NCBI GenBank assembly: GCA_030949385.1
Contig: JAUZSP010000001.1
Location: forward strand, 248,001 to 312,000
DNA from: Gammaproteobacteria bacterium
GTDB taxonomy: Bacteria; Pseudomonadota; Gammaproteobacteria; JAUZRS01
Direction: 5' to 3'
DNA: 64,000 nucleotides
Part shown: one piece after another, positions 54,803 to 63,143 of the stretch
Numbering within the stretch: position 1 is the stretch's first letter
How the letters are laid out: every line of letters begins with the position of its first letter
Program-made: the position numbers and the translations under genes
The notes under the pieces: model-generated
Databases searched by the model: none
The model's input: the letters and a program-made list of their open reading frames with translations, nothing else
What the model was told of the DNA's origin: nothing

Positions 54803-55579
54803 TCACTGCGAGGTCGAAAAATACCCCCGTGCAATGGCACAGGTCGCCTGTGAATTTTTCTCTTTCGCCACCACCAGTTCCGCCGCGCCGCCACTGATCT
54901 GCTCTGCCGCCCACAACGCCGCCGACTCCGCTACCCCGTAAACCCCCACGGTCTGAAAAACATACTCCGAAGGGCGCTGTAACTGCGTCTCCATCTGCTG
55001 CAACTGCGCCACCGACCAGGTGCGAAAGGGCAGAGAACAGCGTTCAGCCAAGGCGATTATGCCCACTTCGTCGGCTTTAATATCCAGACTGTTCACACTC
55101 TCAATCTGCTCCATTTTCAGATTCAGGCGCGCCAAACAGCTTTCCAGCAGGCTCTCTAAACTTGAAACAGGGCAGCCACGCTCACACCCCAAACCAACGG
55201 CGTAAACAGGGTGCAAATAAGGCGCAGCGGTGGTCAGCACCAACTGAGCACCCAACAGCAACGCCACCTCACGCCCCCACTCATTCGCACCGCCCTCATG
55301 CCCCGACAACAGAGGAACAACAAATTGCCCCAACTCATCCAGCACCAGCACCGGCGGATCAGAACGCTTGTCCACCAGCACCGAGGCCAGAGTCCGCACC
55401 GCAATCCCTGTGGCACAGATCAAAATCAACCGCTCACCGCGCTGAAATGCGTTTCGCACCTGCTCGCCAAAAGGCTGCGGTTTAAAGGCGCAGCGCACCC
55501 CTTCGCCCTGCCCAAGCCCTGCCGCCAGCTTCACAGCCAACACCCGACCGGCCTCGGTCAAAGAGACGATGCGAATCAC
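54803..55579 (-). CDS. cbiG: cobalt-precorrin-5A hydrolase CbiG
   Basis: The protein has 258 residues, a short form of CbiG. The N-terminal domain has LICATGIAVRTLASVLVDK and the central HEGGANEWGREVA segment; the C-terminal domain has YAVGLGCERGCPVSSLESLL and WAAEQISGG. CbiG opens the delta-lactone ring and releases acetaldehyde in the anaerobic pathway; aerobic producers use CobG/CobF instead. The ATG overlaps the cobI stop as ATGA. The stop at 54803 probably once overlapped the cobJ start, before the toxin-antitoxin pair arrived. Confidence 0.93.
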   Translation of the reverse strand: MIRIVSLTEAGRVLAVKLAAGLGQGEGVRCAFKPQPFGEQVRNAFQRGERLILICATGIAVRTLASVLVDKRSDPPVLVLDELGQFVVPLLSGHEGGANEWGREVALLLGAQLVLTTAAPYLHPVYAVGLGCERGCPVSSLESLLESCLARLNLKMEQIESVNSLDIKADEVGIIALAERCSLPFRTWSVAQLQQMETQLQRPSEYVFQTVGVYGVAESAALWAAEQISGGAAELVVAKEKNSQATCAIARGYFSTSQ

Positions 55580-56277
55580 TTTTTTAGCACCACAAACAGC
55601 GAGAAATATGGCCCCGCCTTATCTTCCAGCTCAGCCAAATCACCCACAATACGCTGCTCAGGCCGCCCGATCTGCTCCAGATACAGCCCCTGATCAAACC
55701 GGCCACTCTGTTTCAGCAACGCCAAAATTCGAGACCGCGCCTGCCCCGCCTTGAGAATCACCACACTGTCGTGGGTCGCCAACGCCTGCAACAGATCGGC
55801 ATCGCTGTGGCGACCACTGACCACCACCAAGGACTGCTCCTGCTGAGTCAGAGGCCGTTGCAGCGCCGCCGCCGCCGCGTGCAAAGAGGAGATCCCCGCC
55901 ACCACCTGACAACAATAACGCCCTTCCAGACGTTCCAGAAGATAATTAAACGAGCCAAAAAAGAGCGGATCACCCTCACAAAGAAACACCACCACCTGCC
56001 CCGCATCCAACGCCTTTGCAATCAGCGCAGCCGCCCCATCATAAACAACGTTGGCCGCGTCTCGTTGCCGACTCATGGGCATCACAATCGGCAGACGTTG
56101 CTGAGAGCGTTTTGTCTCATCCAGCGCAAAACGAGCAATCTCTTTCGCCTGCGAGTGCCCCGCTTCGTTGCTCAAATAACAGAGAAGATCGGCGTTTTGA
56201 ATCAGCCGCACCGCTTTTAACGTCAGCAATTCAGGATCACCCGGACCCACCCCCACACCGTAAAAACAGCCCGTCAT
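55576..56277 (-). CDS. cobI: precorrin-2 / cobalt-precorrin-2 C20-methyltransferase
   Basis: The protein has 233 residues, a class III SAM methyltransferase (CobI/CbiL): YGVGVGPGDPELLTLKAVRL, DLLCYLS, VVFLCEGDPLFFGSFNYLLERL, VVAGISSLHAAAAALQRPL. It methylates C20 of (cobalt-)precorrin-2. It lies seven bases after cbiET and overlaps cbiG by four. Confidence 0.95.
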   Translation of the reverse strand: MTGCFYGVGVGPGDPELLTLKAVRLIQNADLLCYLSNEAGHSQAKEIARFALDETKRSQQRLPIVMPMSRQRDAANVVYDGAAALIAKALDAGQVVVFLCEGDPLFFGSFNYLLERLEGRYCCQVVAGISSLHAAAAALQRPLTQQEQSLVVVSGRHSDADLLQALATHDSVVILKAGQARSRILALLKQSGRFDQGLYLEQIGRPEQRIVGDLAELEDKAGPYFSLFVVLKK

Positions 56278-56284
56278 ATTAACC

Positions 56285-57514
56285 TCAACTCAACTTCAGC
56301 CACTTAAACAACGTCACCGGCAACTGTGGCCGATAGAGGCTCTGCCCCGCCAACTCACTGCGCCGACTGACGGCAATCTGCATCGACTCCAGTTCCGCCT
56401 CAGGGTTCTTTCGGCCAAACTGCAACAACATCTGCTTACTCTCTTCTGTCACCGCACTGGCGACCAAAAACCCACCCAAGGCCAAACGCGCCCAAGCCGT
56501 GTTTAAGATCTCCGCCAACGCCCCACCGCTGCCGCCCACAAACACCTTATCGGGATCAGGCAGATCGGCCAACACCGTCGGTGCCAACCCTGCCACCACC
56601 TTCAGATTAGCAACCACTCCAAATTTGTCTCGATTCTCGCGCAAACAGGCCAAACGCTCAGCGTGATGCTCAATGGCAAACAACGCCCCCGCAGGGTTCC
56701 AAAACGCCCACTCCACCGCCACCCCACCACACCCAGCACCAATATCCCAACCCACCTCGCCCTGCGCCGGTTGCAGCAGCGACAAAATAGCCAAACGCAC
56801 CTCCCGCTTGCTCAACAGCCCAGCACCGCTCACTCCATCGGTGACAAAATGACGGTCTTCAATACCAGGAAACTCCGGCAAAAAATCACCCCGACCCTTC
56901 ACCATAATCAAGCTCAGATGCAAGGGGGCAAACTCAATCTCCTGCGCCAATAACTGCGCCACAGAAAAAGAGCGCAGCCGCTGCTCAGGGTAGCCGATCA
57001 TCTCACTGACCCAAACAGTGGAATCGCCGAAGCCCGTCGCTTGGCACTGCTGCGCCAAATGCTGCGGCTGGCTCTGAGTGTCGCTCAAAATCATCACCCT
57101 CTGCCCCGCGTGCAGGTGGCGGCGCAGATTGGCCAGAGGCCGACCGTGCAAGGAGACCACCTTCACCTCTTGCTGGCTGAGGTACAACTGATGACAAAAG
57201 GCCTGAATGCTGGAAATGGCAGGATGAAAGCACAGTTGATCTGGAGCAAAATGACGGCTCAAAAAAGCCCCAATGCCGTAGTGCAGCGGATCACCAGAAG
57301 CCAAAACAACCCCCGTTTCGGCCTCATGCTCTTGCAACCAAAGCAACAATTCAGCTAATTTTGGCAAACGCAGTTGTGGTACACCCTCCAACCTCAGCGC
57401 AGCCAATTGCCGCTCAGAGCCAATTACCCACGCGGCTTCAGTCAATGCCCCTTGCGCCTCTGTTGAGAGCAGTGGCGGCTGCGCCACACCCAGACCGACA
57501 ACATGAATCAGCAT
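56285..57514 (-). CDS. cobL: bifunctional cobalt-precorrin-7 C5-methyltransferase / precorrin-6B C15-methyltransferase (CbiET/CobL)
   Basis: The protein has 409 residues from the ATG at 57514; a longer frame (to 57616) runs into cbiC and is not conserved. The N-terminal half is CbiE (VVGLGVAQPPLLSTEAQGAL, VVLASGDPLHYGIGAFL, HPAISSIQAFCHQL). The C-terminal half, from about 225, is the Rossmann-type CbiT (LSKREVRLAILSLLQPAQ, GWDIGAGCGGVAVEWAF), which also removes the acetate carboxyl at C12. The start overlaps the cbiC stop by seven bases. Confidence 0.95.
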   Translation of the reverse strand: MLIHVVGLGVAQPPLLSTEAQGALTEAAWVIGSERQLAALRLEGVPQLRLPKLAELLLWLQEHEAETGVVLASGDPLHYGIGAFLSRHFAPDQLCFHPAISSIQAFCHQLYLSQQEVKVVSLHGRPLANLRRHLHAGQRVMILSDTQSQPQHLAQQCQATGFGDSTVWVSEMIGYPEQRLRSFSVAQLLAQEIEFAPLHLSLIMVKGRGDFLPEFPGIEDRHFVTDGVSGAGLLSKREVRLAILSLLQPAQGEVGWDIGAGCGGVAVEWAFWNPAGALFAIEHHAERLACLRENRDKFGVVANLKVVAGLAPTVLADLPDPDKVFVGGSGGALAEILNTAWARLALGGFLVASAVTEESKQMLLQFGRKNPEAELESMQIAVSRRSELAGQSLYRPQLPVTLFKWLKLS

Positions 57515-58161
57515 TTTTTTTGCAGCGGTAGAGAAGCCGGTTGCAAACGCAGCAAGGCATTCACCACCGCCACCGTCGCCGCGCTGCCACCCAGCCGCCC
57601 AAGCAAAGTGATGCACTCCACCCCCAAGGCCTCATGCAACTGCCACAGCGCCGCTTTCGACTCCGCCGCACCGACAAAGCCCACTGGCAGGGCGATGATC
57701 AAAGCCGGACGCTCCGCCCCCTGTTGCAGCTGCTCCAACAGACGAAACAGCGCCGTGGGGGCGTTGCCGATCAAAACAATGCTGTCCGCCAGTTGAGGCT
57801 GCCAGAGAGACAAGGCCGCCATCGTGCGGGTCTCACCACGGGCTTTTGCCCAACTCGCCACCTCGGGGTGATTGAGATAACAGAGCGGCGCACGGTTAAT
57901 CAGCCGCTTGGTCACCCCTTGTTTAACCATCTCCACATCACAGAGCAGCGGCGCGTCTGCGGCCAGAGCCGCCAGCCCCGCCTCACAGGCCGCCGCACTG
58001 AAACGCAGCTCAGCGGCCACCTCGGGCATTCCCATGCTGTGAACCACCCGTTTGGCCACCTCTTTTTGCACTGGATCAAAGCCGCTCAAGTCGGTCAGAG
58101 CTTCGATTTGTCGAAAGCTCTCGGCTTCGATTTTGTCTGGGTCGAGCTGGTAGTCAAACAT
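57508..58161 (-). CDS. cobH: precorrin-8X / cobalt-precorrin-8 methylmutase
   Basis: The protein has 217 residues from the ATG at 58161 (MFDYQLDPDKIEAESFRQIE). CobH/CbiC moves a methyl group from C11 to C12 to give hydrogenobyrinate or cobyrinate. Motifs: AKRVVHSMGMPEVAAELRFS with the catalytic His, LLCDVEMVKQGVTKR, VLIGNAPTALFRLLEQL and ALPVGFVGAAESK. Between it and cbiX lie 112 bases that contain repeat copy B and a second G/C-rich palindrome near 58190-58207. Confidence 0.95.
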   Translation of the reverse strand: MFDYQLDPDKIEAESFRQIEALTDLSGFDPVQKEVAKRVVHSMGMPEVAAELRFSAAACEAGLAALAADAPLLCDVEMVKQGVTKRLINRAPLCYLNHPEVASWAKARGETRTMAALSLWQPQLADSIVLIGNAPTALFRLLEQLQQGAERPALIIALPVGFVGAAESKAALWQLHEALGVECITLLGRLGGSAATVAVVNALLRLQPASLPLQKKC

Positions 58162-58245
58162 AAGGATCTTTGCTGATTGGGTTGCAAATACCCCCGTAGG
58201 GGTGGATTCCATATCCGCCCTTCAAAAGGGAGAGAGGTAAAAAAA

Positions 58246-58270
58246 GGGCAGAAATGGATTCTGCCCCTAC
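58246..58270. repeat. GTAGGGGC-type palindromic repeat, copy B
   Basis: GGGCAGAA, seven bases, TTCTGCCC and CTAC; 22 bases are identical to copy A at the other end of the window. It sits three bases after the cbiX stop, inside the cobalamin operon. Confidence 0.75.
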
Positions 58271-58273
58271 CCT

Positions 58274-59188
58274 TCAATCGTGAGAATGGCCGTGATCATG
58301 CGAATGAGCATCGGTACCAATGCCCTGCACATGATGATGATGCCCCTGTTGTGGCGTACCGACTTTGTGCTCCGAACCGACAATCTGCACTCGATAATGG
58401 CAGAGCTGGCAGTTCATGTTCGGGTTGCCGCTGCTGATCTCGTCCAACTTCTCCACAAAGGTATCAATCACTTTTTCATGGGCGTTCAGATAGGGCGCTT
58501 TGACCACCGCAATCTCAGGGTGCGCCGCTGCGTACTCATCCACCGCCGCATAAATGCGTTTGACCAGTCTCCCTGTGAAGAGAAAATAAGGGAAAACAAT
58601 CACCCGCTTAAAGCCCAAACCGTGCGCCCGTTGCAAACACTCCGGTACCAAGGGCGAAGTCACACCGCTGTAGCCGGTCACCGCCCAGCCAAACCCCATA
58701 CCCTCTTCCAGAAAACGGCTGATTTTGCTGATGTTCGAATTGGCATCGGCATCGGACGCGCCACGTCCAATCACCACCAGCAAGGTCTCTTTGCGGTCGT
58801 AACCCTCACCGAACGACTGTTCTGCTTCCAGAATACGCGCTTCGGCGGCCTGCAACATCTTGGCATTAACCCCCAGCTCTGCGCCGTATTCGATCTTGAC
58901 CCCAAATTGCTGTTGCAGTGCGTTCAACTCGCTGGGAATGTCATTTTTAGCGTGTGCGCCCACCATCAACATCCCTGGTACGGCGTGAATTTTCGTCACC
59001 CCTTGATCCACCAGCTTTTTCACCGCATCGGCAATGATGGGGCGTTCAAACTCCAGAAAGCCCGTCTCCACCAAACGATCAGGAAAGCGTTTCTGAAACT
59101 GCTCCGCCAACTGATAAAATTCCTGCACCGCGTCCACATCCCGAGACCCATGCCCCACAAACAGCACCGCTGCTTCACTTCCACTCAC
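58274..59188 (-). CDS. cbiX: sirohydrochlorin cobaltochelatase CbiX with Fe-S motif and His-rich tail
   Basis: The protein has 304 residues from the GTG at 59188, with AAGGAG (59198-59203) nine bases upstream; an ATG at 59260 lies inside cobK. It is a two-domain (long-form) CbiX: VLFVGHGSRDVDAVQEFY with the metal-site His in the first half, and a second CbiX repeat with VVIGRGASDADAN and FPYFLFTGRLVKRI. The C-terminus carries MNCQLC, an MXCXXC motif, and a His-rich tail (GHHHHV, then HSHDHGHSHD). Both are features described for the B. megaterium long CbiX, where the cysteines bind a 4Fe-4S cluster. It inserts cobalt early, which defines the anaerobic route. Confidence 0.93.
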   Translation of the reverse strand: MSGSEAAVLFVGHGSRDVDAVQEFYQLAEQFQKRFPDRLVETGFLEFERPIIADAVKKLVDQGVTKIHAVPGMLMVGAHAKNDIPSELNALQQQFGVKIEYGAELGVNAKMLQAAEARILEAEQSFGEGYDRKETLLVVIGRGASDADANSNISKISRFLEEGMGFGWAVTGYSGVTSPLVPECLQRAHGLGFKRVIVFPYFLFTGRLVKRIYAAVDEYAAAHPEIAVVKAPYLNAHEKVIDTFVEKLDEISSGNPNMNCQLCHYRVQIVGSEHKVGTPQQGHHHHVQGIGTDAHSHDHGHSHD

Positions 59189-59201
59189 TTTTCCACGCTC
59201 C

Positions 59202-59933
59202 TTAAACTGAAAAACGCGGCACACAGACGGCGAACAACGTTTCAATGGATTCAAATTCATCCACCTGCGCCACTGGGCGAGGTCGATTTAAAAAACAAAC
59301 GGGAATAGACAACACTCTGGCGGCCTCTAATTTAGCTGCGGTGGCTTCTCCTCCGCTCTGCTTCGAGACCAATACCTCAATGCGATGCTTTCGTAGCAAA
59401 GCCAATTCCGACGACAGATCAAAAGGACCAATGGCCTTTAAGTTCTGTACATTGGCCAATGAGGCATGATCCACCACTGCTCGACGCAGCAACAGCAAAT
59501 CCGCCCCTGAAAGCATTGCCAAACGCGCTTTCGCCACCGCGCCCAAGGTAAACAAAATCCGTCGATAGCCTTGCAACGCAGTAAACAGCTCATCAAGACG
59601 ATCATAACCGCGCCAATCGTCTTGCTCACTGGGTTGCCACTCAGGACGCTGAAAACGCAGATAAGGCAGCCCCAATTGCAACGCCGCCTGTTGCGCCGTA
59701 GCACTGATCTTCAGCGCATAGGGGTGAGTGGCATCCACCACGGCGCGAATCTTATGTGACTTGAGGTAACGTTGTAAACCACCAAACTGAGTAAAACCGC
59801 CTGTGATTACTGAAACCCTTAAAATTGGCTGTCGTACCAAACCCGCTACGCTGTAGATCAGCTTTAGGCCTGCGTCTGAAAAACGCTCCGCCAATATCCG
59901 TCCTTCAGAAGTACCTCCCAGCAGCAAAATCAT
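59202..59933 (-). CDS. cobK: precorrin-6A / cobalt-precorrin-6A reductase
   Basis: The protein has 243 residues, CobK/CbiJ: ILLLGGTSEGRILAERF at the N-terminus (NAD(P)H site), VVDATHPYALKISATAQQAA, and IEVLVSKQSGGEATAAKLEAA near the C-terminus. It reduces the ring at C18-C19. It starts 16 bases after fur and is followed by cbiX after 13 bases. A ribosome site for cbiX lies at its very end. Confidence 0.94.
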   Translation of the reverse strand: MILLLGGTSEGRILAERFSDAGLKLIYSVAGLVRQPILRVSVITGGFTQFGGLQRYLKSHKIRAVVDATHPYALKISATAQQAALQLGLPYLRFQRPEWQPSEQDDWRGYDRLDELFTALQGYRRILFTLGAVAKARLAMLSGADLLLLRRAVVDHASLANVQNLKAIGPFDLSSELALLRKHRIEVLVSKQSGGEATAAKLEAARVLSIPVCFLNRPRPVAQVDEFESIETLFAVCVPRFSV

Positions 59934-59949
59934 CGGCGCGGCCTGTTGA

Positions 59950-60381
59950 TCACTTCTCGCGCCGTTTCAAACAGCCGTCTCGATCTTTGCAAACCCCATA
60001 AAGAATCATGCTGTGATCGCGAATATCGAAACCCAACTCCTCAGTAATTCGCTTTTGTCGCTCCTCAATCACCTCATCGACAAACTCTTCCACTTTGCCG
60101 CAATCAATACAGACAATGTGGTCATGGTGAACACCGCAGTCTAATTCAAACACCGCCTGCCCACCTTCAAAGTGATGCCGTGTCACCAAACCGGCGGTCT
60201 CGAATTGAGTCAAGACACGATAAATGGTAGCCAAACCAATCTCGTTGTTGCTGACCATTAAAATACGGTAAATGTCCTCTGCGCTCAGATGCTCTTTACG
60301 GTGCGTTTCCAAAATTTCCAAAATTTTCATGCGCGGCAAGGTGACTTTTAAACCTGCCTTTTTTAGATCTTGAGATTCCAA
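59950..60381 (-). CDS. fur: ferric uptake regulator Fur
   Basis: The protein has 143 residues. It starts with TTG at 60381, preceded by a strong GGAGGA five bases upstream. The winged helix (LKVTLPRMKILEILE, SAEDIYRILM, IGLATIYRVLTQFE) is followed by the metal-binding HHDHIVCIDCGKVEEFVDE and a C-terminal CKDRDGC pair. By sequence it is a Fur rather than Zur or PerR, but the distinction is not certain. It is the first gene of the transcription unit that continues into cobK and the whole cobalamin operon, an unusual association. Divergent from bamE. Confidence 0.93.
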   Translation of the reverse strand: MESQDLKKAGLKVTLPRMKILEILETHRKEHLSAEDIYRILMVSNNEIGLATIYRVLTQFETAGLVTRHHFEGGQAVFELDCGVHHDHIVCIDCGKVEEFVDEVIEERQKRITEELGFDIRDHSMILYGVCKDRDGCLKRREK

Positions 60382-60459
60382 AATTCCTCCTACGGGTGAC
60401 TCAGTCTAGGATTGTGCGGTATTATTGCTGCCCGAACCCTCTCATCATAAAGGTTAACC

Positions 60460-60777
60460 GTGATCCAACGCCACTCCCTGATTTTTATCTTGTTACTCAC
60501 TCTTGGCGGTTGTTCTCTGGCACACAAGCTGGATATCCAACAAGGCAACATCATCAACGGCGAGCAGATCGAACAGCTCAAAGTCGGCATGAGCACGTCA
60601 CAAGTGACCTTTTTAGTCGGCACTCCGACTCTAAATCGTGGCTTTCACCCCAACCGTTGGAACTACCTCTACTACGTTGAAAAAAGTGGCACCGACCCAA
60701 CACCTGAACGGCTGACCCTCTACTTTGAGCAAGACAAACTGGTTAAAATAGACAATCACTACCAACGCACACTCTGA
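60460..60777 (+). CDS. bamE: outer membrane protein assembly factor BamE
   Basis: The protein has 105 residues, starting with GTG at 60460. The lipoprotein signal ends LGGC (Cys18). The SmpA/OmlA domain contains GNIINGEQIEQLKVGMSTSQ, FLVGTPTLNR and WNYLYYVE. BamE is a small lipoprotein of the BAM complex that inserts beta-barrels in the outer membrane. bamE next to fur (divergent) and convergent with rnfH-ratA is the standard gammaproteobacterial order. Confidence 0.95.
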   Translation: MIQRHSLIFILLLTLGGCSLAHKLDIQQGNIINGEQIEQLKVGMSTSQVTFLVGTPTLNRGFHPNRWNYLYYVEKSGTDPTPERLTLYFEQDKLVKIDNHYQRTL

Positions 60778-60785
60778 GCAAGCAG

Positions 60786-61103
60786 CTAAGCCTCTTTCTC
60801 ATTGATCGCACCACCGCCTTTTTTCATCGCCTTGCCCTCAGCGGCGCGTTTTTTACGCACCGCTTTCGGATCGGCAATCAATGGCCGGTAAATCTCAATG
60901 CGATCCCCCGCCTTGGGCATCGCATCCCGTTTGCATAACTTACCAAAAACACCCACCTTGGCTTTTTCTGCATCAATCTCAGGAAAACGCTCAAAAATGC
61001 CACTGGCCTGCAAAATTTGCTCAACAGTAGAGCCTTTTTCGATCTCAAATTGCAAAATAATCTGCTCATCGGGCAGCGCGTAAGCCACCTCAACTTTAAT
61101 CAC
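60786..61103 (-). CDS. RnfH family ubiquitin-like protein
   Basis: The protein has 105 residues with a beta-grasp fold: IKVEVAYALPDEQIILQFEI, VEQILQASGIFERFPEI, VGVFGKLCKRD and DRIEIYRPLIADPKAVRKKR, the RnfH/UPF0125 signature. The tail is Lys-rich. Its role is not settled; in other genomes it travels with ratA. It overlaps ratA by four bases. Confidence 0.92.
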   Translation of the reverse strand: MIKVEVAYALPDEQIILQFEIEKGSTVEQILQASGIFERFPEIDAEKAKVGVFGKLCKRDAMPKAGDRIEIYRPLIADPKAVRKKRAAEGKAMKKGGGAINEKEA

Positions 61104-61543
61104 AGCGCCACCTCACCGTAGACCTGCTTGGCTCGACTGCAAAACGCATCCACTAGGGAACCGGCAATCTGGCTAAAAATAGGCCCCACCAACATCGACA
61201 TCATGCGACTGGAAAACTCAAACTCCATCTCCATGGAGATCTTACAGCCCAAGGATTCAATCTCGTCAAACTGCCAACAGCCGTGCAGACGTTTAAACGG
61301 CCCTTCCACCAGCTTCATCTCAATCTCTCGATCCTTCGAAAGGCGATTACGGGTCGTAAACGCCTTCTTCAACTGGCCTTTAGAAAGCTCAACGGTGGCC
61401 TCGATTTCAGACTCACTGCGCTGCAAAATACGGCTGCCCGAACACCAAGGCAAAAACTCAGGATAGGCTTCAATGTCATTCACCAAAGCGTACATCTGCG
61501 CAGCACTGAAAGGCACCAGCGCAGAACGGTTAATCGTTGTCAT
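61100..61543 (-). CDS. ratA: RatA-like SRPBCC (START/COQ10) family protein
   Basis: The protein has 147 residues, the size of E. coli RatA. The fold's N-terminus is typical (ALVPFSAAQMYALVNDIEAY, PEFLPWCSGSRIL), and the C-terminal helix is SQIAGSLVDAFCSRAKQVY. COQ10-type proteins bind ubiquinone; E. coli RatA was also reported to bind 50S subunits and inhibit subunit joining. It is adjacent to the RnfH gene as in E. coli. smpB, often the neighbour, is replaced here by a transporter gene nine bases upstream. Confidence 0.92.
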   Translation of the reverse strand: MTTINRSALVPFSAAQMYALVNDIEAYPEFLPWCSGSRILQRSESEIEATVELSKGQLKKAFTTRNRLSKDREIEMKLVEGPFKRLHGCWQFDEIESLGCKISMEMEFEFSSRMMSMLVGPIFSQIAGSLVDAFCSRAKQVYGEVAL

Positions 61544-61552
61544 AACAGACCT

Positions 61553-62911
61553 TTAAAGAAAACCAATGGAATTTAAAAACACCAACAGCACCGCCACGGG
61601 CGTAACCAAACGAGTCACCCAATACCAGAGTGAAAAACCAAACACGTTCATAGCCAGCTCTTGACGACTGGACTCTTTTTTCATCACCCAGACGGCAAAA
61701 ATGGCGATCATTAGACCACCCAGAGGCAACATGATATTGGAGGTAACAAAATCCAACAGATCAAAAATCGTTTTATCAAACAGGGTAACGTCAGACCAAA
61801 TATTGAAAGAGAACACCGTCGCCAACCCCACCAGCCACGTGGCCAGACCACAGATCAACGCCGCTGTCAGGCGTTTCATGCCACGATTTTCCACTAAATA
61901 AGCCACCGCCGGTTCAATCAAAGAGATGGCCGAACTCCAAGCCGCAAACACCAGCAAAACAAAAAACAACGTACCAAACACCAAACCACCACTCATCTGC
62001 CCAAAAGCAATCGGCAGCGTTTGGAAAATCAACCCCGGTCCCGCACCTGGTTCCAAACCATTGGCAAACACCAGTGGGAAAATCACCATACCGGCCAACA
62101 GCGCCACCACCGTATCCGCCAGCGCCACCAACACACTGGTTTTGGCAATGGAGATGCCCTTTGGCAGATAGGAGCCATACACCATGATCGCCCCCATGCC
62201 CAAGCTAAGAGTAAAAAAGGCGTGCCCCATAGCGACCAAAATCGAAGTGGAATTAATTTTACTGAAATCAGCATCAAACAAAAATGCCAAACCTTGCATA
62301 AAATAACCGCTGCTGATGGCGTAACCCAACATCACCAACAACAACAATCCCAATCCGGGCATCAGATAACGCACCGCCACTTCCAACCCGCCGCGAACCC
62401 CACGCGCCACCACCACGATGGTCATCAGCATAAAGAGGCTATGCCACAGAATCAGACGCTGTGGATCAGCGATCAGGTTCGAAAACAGCGCACCAATGCC
62501 CTCAGCACTGGCACCGACAAACGCCCCCTCCAGACTCATGGAGACATAAGAGAGCGCCCAACCGGCAATTACACTGTAATAAGAGAGGATCAGAAAACCG
62601 GCCAACACCCCCATCCAACCGAGCGCCTTCCAAAAACGGTGCGCGCCTTCCTCTTTGGCCAAACTCATCATCGTATTGATCGGGCTTTGCCGCCCACGCC
62701 GCCCCAACATCACCTCTGCCATCATGATCGGAATACCCACCAAAGCAATGCAGAGCAAATAGACCAGAACAAACGCGCCACCGCCGTTTTCACCCGTAAT
62801 GTAAGGAAACTTCCAGATGTTCCCCAACCCCACCGCCGAGCCGGTCGCCGCCAAAATAAAGGCCAATCGACCCGACCACTGACCGTGAATAGAGCTGCGC
62901 TGTTGTTCCAT
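61553..62911 (-). CDS. sodium-dependent transporter of the neurotransmitter:sodium symporter family
   Basis: The protein has 452 residues from the ATG at 62911 (GGAG seven bases upstream). It shows the family's N-terminal signature WSGRLAFILAATGSAVGLGN then IWKFPYITGENGGGAFVLVY, with unwound TM1 and the sodium sites. Eleven to twelve helices follow. The bacterial members (LeuT/MhsT/TnaT type) import amino acids with sodium; the substrate cannot be told from this sequence. It probably shares a transcript with ratA. Confidence 0.93.
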   Translation of the reverse strand: MEQQRSSIHGQWSGRLAFILAATGSAVGLGNIWKFPYITGENGGGAFVLVYLLCIALVGIPIMMAEVMLGRRGRQSPINTMMSLAKEEGAHRFWKALGWMGVLAGFLILSYYSVIAGWALSYVSMSLEGAFVGASAEGIGALFSNLIADPQRLILWHSLFMLMTIVVVARGVRGGLEVAVRYLMPGLGLLLLVMLGYAISSGYFMQGLAFLFDADFSKINSTSILVAMGHAFFTLSLGMGAIMVYGSYLPKGISIAKTSVLVALADTVVALLAGMVIFPLVFANGLEPGAGPGLIFQTLPIAFGQMSGGLVFGTLFFVLLVFAAWSSAISLIEPAVAYLVENRGMKRLTAALICGLATWLVGLATVFSFNIWSDVTLFDKTIFDLLDFVTSNIMLPLGGLMIAIFAVWVMKKESSRQELAMNVFGFSLWYWVTRLVTPVAVLLVFLNSIGFL

Positions 62912-63143
62912 TGCCAAACTCCGTAAAAATCAAAGCATCCATTGTGAGCAAAATCGCTCAGGGTCTCAACCTCTAAGCGACCCTACAACAACAAATTAAC
63001 CCCCAAACGAAGGCCATCTGATCATAAAAACAACAATCTGACTAAGTTAAGGAAAACCCACCAAATTAGCACTTTATGTCCGTCTTAACTCACTGTACTA
63101 TCCAGACGCAGTAGATTTGATCAATACATTTAAGGAATAAGGC

